DNA of 35,740 bases from contig JWZX01002239.1 of the NCBI GenBank assembly GCA_001275005.1, positions 1 through 35,740 on the forward strand. The letters run 5' to 3'. Positions 32,366-35,740 of this stretch are shown here, in pieces; position 1 is the first letter of the stretch, and each line of letters starts with the position of its first letter. A program made the position numbers and the translations under genes. This stretch comes from Chrysochromulina tobinii. Taxonomy: Eukaryota; Haptophyta; Prymnesiales; Chrysochromulinaceae. The notes under the pieces are model-generated. The model was not told where the DNA came from, did no database searches, and saw only the letters and a list, made by a program, of their open reading frames with translations.

Positions 32366-34891
32366 TCAGATCTCGCCCAGCAGTCTGCTGTCGCCCCCGG
32401 CGCCGCGATGCCTCGCCTGTCCGGCCCTACCACCTCCGCTGCCGCCCACGCCGCTCTGGCCAAGCCGGCCGCCTCCACCTCGGTCCCTCTCGGTGCCGCC
32501 TCGGCTACCCAGTACGCCTCCGTGTATAGAGAGCCGCGTGCTCAGCGCACGCAGTAGCTGCCGGCCACGGCTGTTGCGCTGGCACAGCTGCATGCCCATC
32601 CATGCTAACGCCACCAGCTGCAAGAGTGTGAGAAGCCCACCAAAGTAGCCCACCTGGCCCATAACGCCCACGACGGCGCCGAAAACGGTGCGCGCCGCCA
32701 CGTCGCCGTGCAGCTCGTCGAAACGAATGGCCCGTCGGTGGGCGCCCACGATAAAGCCCTCGCCCGGCTCAGCACCCGCCGCGGCGGTGCTCAGCACACT
32801 GCCGACGTTCCGCTGGCCACGCAGCGCCAGCAGCTCGCTGAGGCCGGCCTCCGAGTCGCCATCGGACTCCACATCGGAAGCCGCCGCGGCCGATACGGCA
32901 GAGGCTTCGTCAGAAGTTTCGTCAGACGCTGCTGCGGAGGCGTGCTTCTCGTCGCCGTCGTCCACGTCGACCGCGGTACCTACTGAGGCGTGTGCTGAGG
33001 TGTCCGCCTTCCTGCTGTGACTATCGCTACCCACACCAGCCATGCCCTTGCCGCCGTCGGTGGCGGTGTCACTGTGAATGTCGCTGTGAATGTCGCTGTC
33101 GGCATCGTCGCGCGCTTGGCTAGCTGCTGGCGGCTCGACGTGAGGCGGCTCGAGCTTGGCACTCGTAACGGCGCTCTTCTTCCTTCGTGACGCCGCGGAA
33201 GAGGAGGAGGAGGAGGAGGAGGAGGAGGAGGAGGAGGAGGAGGAGTGTGTGGCTGTCGACGCTCGTCGTCGCGCTGCGAGCGCAAGCTGAGCCTGAACTA
33301 GACTGGGTGAGCCGAAACGCAGCCCCTCGTACCCATCGCCGCCACTCATCCCGAGCACTGCGGGCGAGGCCTCGCCTGGCGCGGGTCCGTCCGACGGCCT
33401 CGAAAGGAATTGGCTGTATCGGTGCCGATGCGCGGTGACGTGCGAAAAGGTGGCCGCAAACCAGCCGGGGACTACCTTGGCCGGTGCAAGGTGGCGGCAC
33501 ATCTGATAGCTCTTGTTGCACCCGTCGAGACACGGGAAGGGCCGCTCGGTGGGACACAAGCCCGTGAAGTGACTCTGCATGCAAGTGGCGTACCGCTCAT
33601 CACCGTGGCCCTCTGGGGCTGTGAAGGGGGCTGTGAAGCCACAGAGAGTCTTGAGCGACATGCGGTAGCACTCGGAGACAGAGCCAATGTACTTTTGGGC
33701 GAAGACGTCCCAGGGCGACTTGCCATCCTGCACAGGCCGTTGCTCCATGGTCAAGCCGTCTCCCACGTCAATCGGGAAGAGCTCGCCGGCACGCCAAACG
33801 ACGTTCCATGGCGCTGGGTCTTGGAAGACGGGCAGTGAGAGGAACATGAGGATGAGCACCTGGCGTGCCGCCTCAGCCGCGTCCACAGCTGCGCCAACCG
33901 GCTCGCCCTGCAGCGAGAGCAGCGTATGCATGTTCATCGAGCCCGTCTCAAACGGGATGTGCCGGCCCGTTTGCGTATTTGTCATGTTCATTCGGCCGCT
34001 GACGAGCGACGCGGTGCGCGCCGTTGGGTTCTCGGGGTCTGCCGCGTCGTAGATCATTCGGTACGTGCGCCGCGTGTGCGTCTTGCAGCCGCCCAGGCAG
34101 TAGTGGTGCCGGTTGAGGCGATCCATATGCAGCAGCGTCACGCGCCACACCTCGTACTCGCAACCGTCGAGCGCCACGCCGCGCGTCACGCGCCGCACGC
34201 TCAGGCGCAGCCCAAACGCCCTGCCGGCGGCCTCGAGTCGCATGGCGGACGCCAATGCAGCCTTGCCGGGCGTCACCGACGCATACGTCCATTGCGCAAG
34301 CCGGTTGTCGCGGCACACTGCGCGCTGATCCGGTGCGGGCAGCAGCATGAGAGTGTACCGCGCAAGCGAGAGAAGGTGGCCGATGTACTTGTCGATCTGC
34401 TGGAGACGCTCGACGCTGATCGAAGACCCGTGGTCGAACGGGCGCGCCGTGTGCAGAGAGAGCAGCAGCTGGCCGTCCAGAAATTCGTTGGAATGAGCGA
34501 GGGCCTCGGCCACCTCGTAAGTGAGCGGATTATTCGCAAAGACGACGTTCGCGCGGCGCTGCATGCGCGCAAGCGACGCATGATGCGCCCACAGGCTGCG
34601 GTTCGGCTCGAGCGCCACCAACGTGCCGCGTGGAAATCGTTCGCTCACAGCGAGCGAGAATAGTCCACTCCACGAGCCATGCTCCAGCAGTGAAAAGGTC
34701 GGCTTTCCAGCCCGCACCTGCTCCAAAAACGGTGCGACGGCTTGATCGAACAGGGCCGACGCGTCCAGCACGGGCGGAGATGGTGGCGGCGATGGTGATG
34801 GTGTCGGCGATGGTGGCTGCGGCCGAGTCTCGACGCCTCTTGATGAGGCGGTGGCGGCGTCGGGGAAAAAGCCACCAAGGCCACCAAGCAT
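32366..34891 (-). CDS. Methyltransferase-like / kinase-like membrane protein
   Basis: The product is 841 residues from the only early ATG (34891). After a Pro-rich PSPTPSPSPPPSPP segment, residues about 60-150 look like a Rossmann methyltransferase: FSLLEHGSWSGLFSLAVS (E70-x-G72-x3-G76) and TLVALEPN. Residues about 300-420 hold a kinase-like signature: FQDPAPWNVVW (Asp358, Asn362) followed by ELFPIDVGDG (Asp375-x-Gly), the spacing of the catalytic loop and DFG in atypical kinases such as the FAM69/DIPK group. A Cys-rich stretch follows (about 417-465: C-x8-C...C-x8-C-x6-C-x3-C). A run of Ser encoded by (GAG/CTC)15, an acidic Ser/Asp region and one membrane helix (near VVGVMGQVGYFGGLLTLLQLV) come next, then a Gly/Arg-rich tail. 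Both domain assignments rest on motifs only. Confidence 0.65.
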   Translation of the reverse strand: MLGGLGGFFPDAATASSRGVETRPQPPSPTPSPSPPPSPPVLDASALFDQAVAPFLEQVRAGKPTFSLLEHGSWSGLFSLAVSERFPRGTLVALEPNRSLWAHHASLARMQRRANVVFANNPLTYEVAEALAHSNEFLDGQLLLSLHTARPFDHGSSISVERLQQIDKYIGHLLSLARYTLMLLPAPDQRAVCRDNRLAQWTYASVTPGKAALASAMRLEAAGRAFGLRLSVRRVTRGVALDGCEYEVWRVTLLHMDRLNRHHYCLGGCKTHTRRTYRMIYDAADPENPTARTASLVSGRMNMTNTQTGRHIPFETGSMNMHTLLSLQGEPVGAAVDAAEAARQVLILMFLSLPVFQDPAPWNVVWRAGELFPIDVGDGLTMEQRPVQDGKSPWDVFAQKYIGSVSECYRMSLKTLCGFTAPFTAPEGHGDERYATCMQSHFTGLCPTERPFPCLDGCNKSYQMCRHLAPAKVVPGWFAATFSHVTAHRHRYSQFLSRPSDGPAPGEASPAVLGMSGGDGYEGLRFGSPSLVQAQLALAARRRASTATHSSSSSSSSSSSSSSSSAASRRKKSAVTSAKLEPPHVEPPAASQARDDADSDIHSDIHSDTATDGGKGMAGVGSDSHSRKADTSAHASVGTAVDVDDGDEKHASAAASDETSDEASAVSAAAASDVESDGDSEAGLSELLALRGQRNVGSVLSTAAAGAEPGEGFIVGAHRRAIRFDELHGDVAARTVFGAVVGVMGQVGYFGGLLTLLQLVALAWMGMQLCQRNSRGRQLLRALSTRLSIHGGVLGSRGGTERDRGGGGRLGQSGVGGSGGGRAGQARHRGAGGDSRLLGEI
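33201..33245. repeat. Pure GAG/CTC trinucleotide repeat (15 units)
   Basis: Fifteen uninterrupted GAG units on the plus strand encode a poly-Ser run on the minus strand in the methyltransferase-like/kinase-like protein. It is likely to vary in length between strains. Confidence 0.9.
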
Positions 34892-35172
34892 GCACACAAG
34901 ACTCGACCGTTTCACGACGCCATAGGGCACGACTACCTTTCAACTGTGCGTTGGTGCTTCTCGACCTTTTCACTGCGCCGCAGGCACGACCTTTTCAACT
35001 GTGCGGGTGCACGCTCCGGCTCACAGCCGTTTCACAGCCAATGTTTATAAGGCTCGAAGAACTCGAGCGAAAAATCTCGAGAAAGATCAAAATGGGTGCT
35101 GCAACCCTCGAGCAGGGGTGTTGCACGCCTGCGACGCAGCGCGAAACGCCTCCAGCCACCACGACGACCAGA
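34892..35172. promoter_or_regulatory. Shared divergent promoter with duplicated element
   Basis: GGCACGAC followed by a pyrimidine stretch and CAACTGTGCG occurs at 34926-34950 and 34983-35005, with a partial third copy (TCGACCTTTTCACTGCG) between them at 34961-34977. TTTATAAGG at about 35043-35051 is a TATA-like candidate for the plus-strand gene. The duplicated element could serve both genes. Confidence 0.5.
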
Positions 35173-35740
35173 ATGACTACATTTCTGCGCGGAAGTGCTG
35201 GAGCGCTCGTCATGACTCTGGCACTATTCTGTGATGTATCAGTCGCAACATCGTCACGAGCGGCGCCCGAGCTGTCACGTCTTGAACCGGCGCCGCCGCC
35301 TGCCTCGTCAACGCCGCCGCCTGTCTTGTCAACGCCGCAGCCAATCGTTCCAACATCTGGAATGCGAGCATTCGAAAGGCGTTTACAGACGGACGCAAAC
35401 GGGTGCTTGTGCACAAATACGTGTCACTATGCCGAGGATGCCCTGTGCGACGATGGAGGCCCCCAATCCTATTCCGGCCATTGCAGCTTCTCGAGCGACT
35501 GCGCAGACTGCGGTGTGAGATGCTTGCCACCACCGTCGCCGCCTAGACAACCTCGACCATCGCCACCGCCACCCAGCCCTCCACCTTCGCCACCACCGAG
35601 CCCACCACCACCAAGCCCTCCACCTTCGCCGCCCCCCTCGCCCCCGCCACCCACACCACCGCCCTCTCCCCCGCCCTCACCTCCCCCGTCGCCCCCGCCC
35701 TCGCCCCCGCCCTCGCCGCCGCCCTCGCCGCCGCCCTCTC
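35173..35740 (+). CDS. Secreted Cys-rich protein with SPPP tail, 3'-truncated by window end
   Basis: The frame is open from 35092 (ATG) to the last base with no stop, so the gene continues beyond the window. The ATG at 35173 is preferred because it opens a signal peptide (MTTFLRGSAGALVMTLALFC, then DVSVATSS). After a Pro/Ala/Thr linker, a domain with eight Cys in about 40 residues follows: CLCTNTCHYAEDALCDDGG, then HCSFSSDCADCGVRC. This pattern (CTNTC-x-YA-x-D ... CDDGG ... DC-x-DCG-x-R) is common in haptophyte and dinoflagellate secreted proteins; its role is not established. The rest is SPPP and SPPPP repeats of extensin/pherophorin type, likely hydroxylated on Pro and O-glycosylated. It may be a cell-covering component; the C-terminus is not visible. 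Confidence 0.8.
   Translation, partial: MTTFLRGSAGALVMTLALFCDVSVATSSRAAPELSRLEPAPPPASSTPPPVLSTPQPIVPTSGMRAFERRLQTDANGCLCTNTCHYAEDALCDDGGPQSYSGHCSFSSDCADCGVRCLPPPSPPRQPRPSPPPPSPPPSPPPSPPPPSPPPSPPPSPPPPTPPPSPPPSPPPSPPPSPPPSPPPSPPPS
35560..35740 (+). repeat. SPPP-coding low-complexity repeat running off the window
   Basis: Iterated CC(N)CC(N)CC(N)(T/A)(C/G)(N) codons give (SPPP)n, becoming more regular (CCGCCCTCGCC) towards the window end. Such tracts often collapse in assemblies. Confidence 0.85.

Noticed and set aside
35469-35654. Gly-rich minus-strand frame near the window end
   Set aside because: It is the antisense of SPPP codons in the plus-strand secreted protein.

Overview
The window is nuclear DNA of a GC-rich, gene-dense unicellular eukaryote, most likely a haptophyte (prymnesiophyte-like) alga. 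The evidence is indirect: long, mostly intronless genes packed on both strands, very short introns (one of them GC-AG), a myosin heavy chain, a chromodomain protein, a Rubisco-methyltransferase-type SET protein with a secretory-type leader, and a secreted Cys-rich/SPPP-rich protein of a kind common in haptophytes and dinoflagellates. No bacterial operons, rRNA, tRNA or CRISPR were seen. The species call is inference.

Layout. 1-1.1 kb: a block of short direct and inverted repeats, open in several frames but probably non-coding. 1.35-2.6 kb (-): a protein made of about 21 decapeptide LKxAGF repeats, head-to-head with a membrane-anchored SAM methyltransferase (2.9-4.05 kb, +) and an ShKT-prolyl 4-hydroxylase (4.4-5.7 kb, +). 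6.5-8.0 kb (-): a chromodomain protein with a Cys/His knuckle and polyQ, divergent from a pirin (8.4-9.6 kb, +). 10.2-11.6 kb (+): a two-exon pseudokinase. 12.7-14.4 kb (-): a CoA-binding protein and a zincless Fpg/Nei DNA glycosylase, divergent from a SET-domain methyltransferase (14.6-16.1 kb, +), which is followed by a small acidic coiled-coil protein. 17.25-22.75 kb (+): a three-exon myosin of about 1765 residues. 23.3-24.8 kb (+): an SGNH hydrolase. 25.25-34.9 kb (-): four genes in a row: an EF-hand/TIR-like/EF-hand/LRR protein, a calcyphosine-like EF-hand protein (two exons), a PARP with SUMO-interacting motifs, and a methyltransferase-like/kinase-like membrane protein. 35.1 kb to the end (+): a truncated secreted Cys-rich protein with an SPPP tail.

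The most unusual signal is in the introns. Three of the four introns (two in the myosin, one in the EF-hand gene) are 96-117 bp long. Each is flanked by direct repeats (9-17 nt) that span both splice junctions and lie exactly one intron length apart, and each is filled with a different 10-11 bp tandem repeat. This looks like a family of recently made introns (introner-like, or born by duplication of an AG|G proto-splice site). The fourth intron (pseudokinase) has neither feature and serves as an internal contrast.

Themes that link genes: secretory and cell-surface chemistry (methyltransferase, prolyl hydroxylase, SGNH hydrolase, SPPP protein), calcium sensing (two EF-hand proteins), and chromatin, ADP-ribose and DNA repair (chromodomain, PARP, Fpg). 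No operon-like co-regulation is implied.
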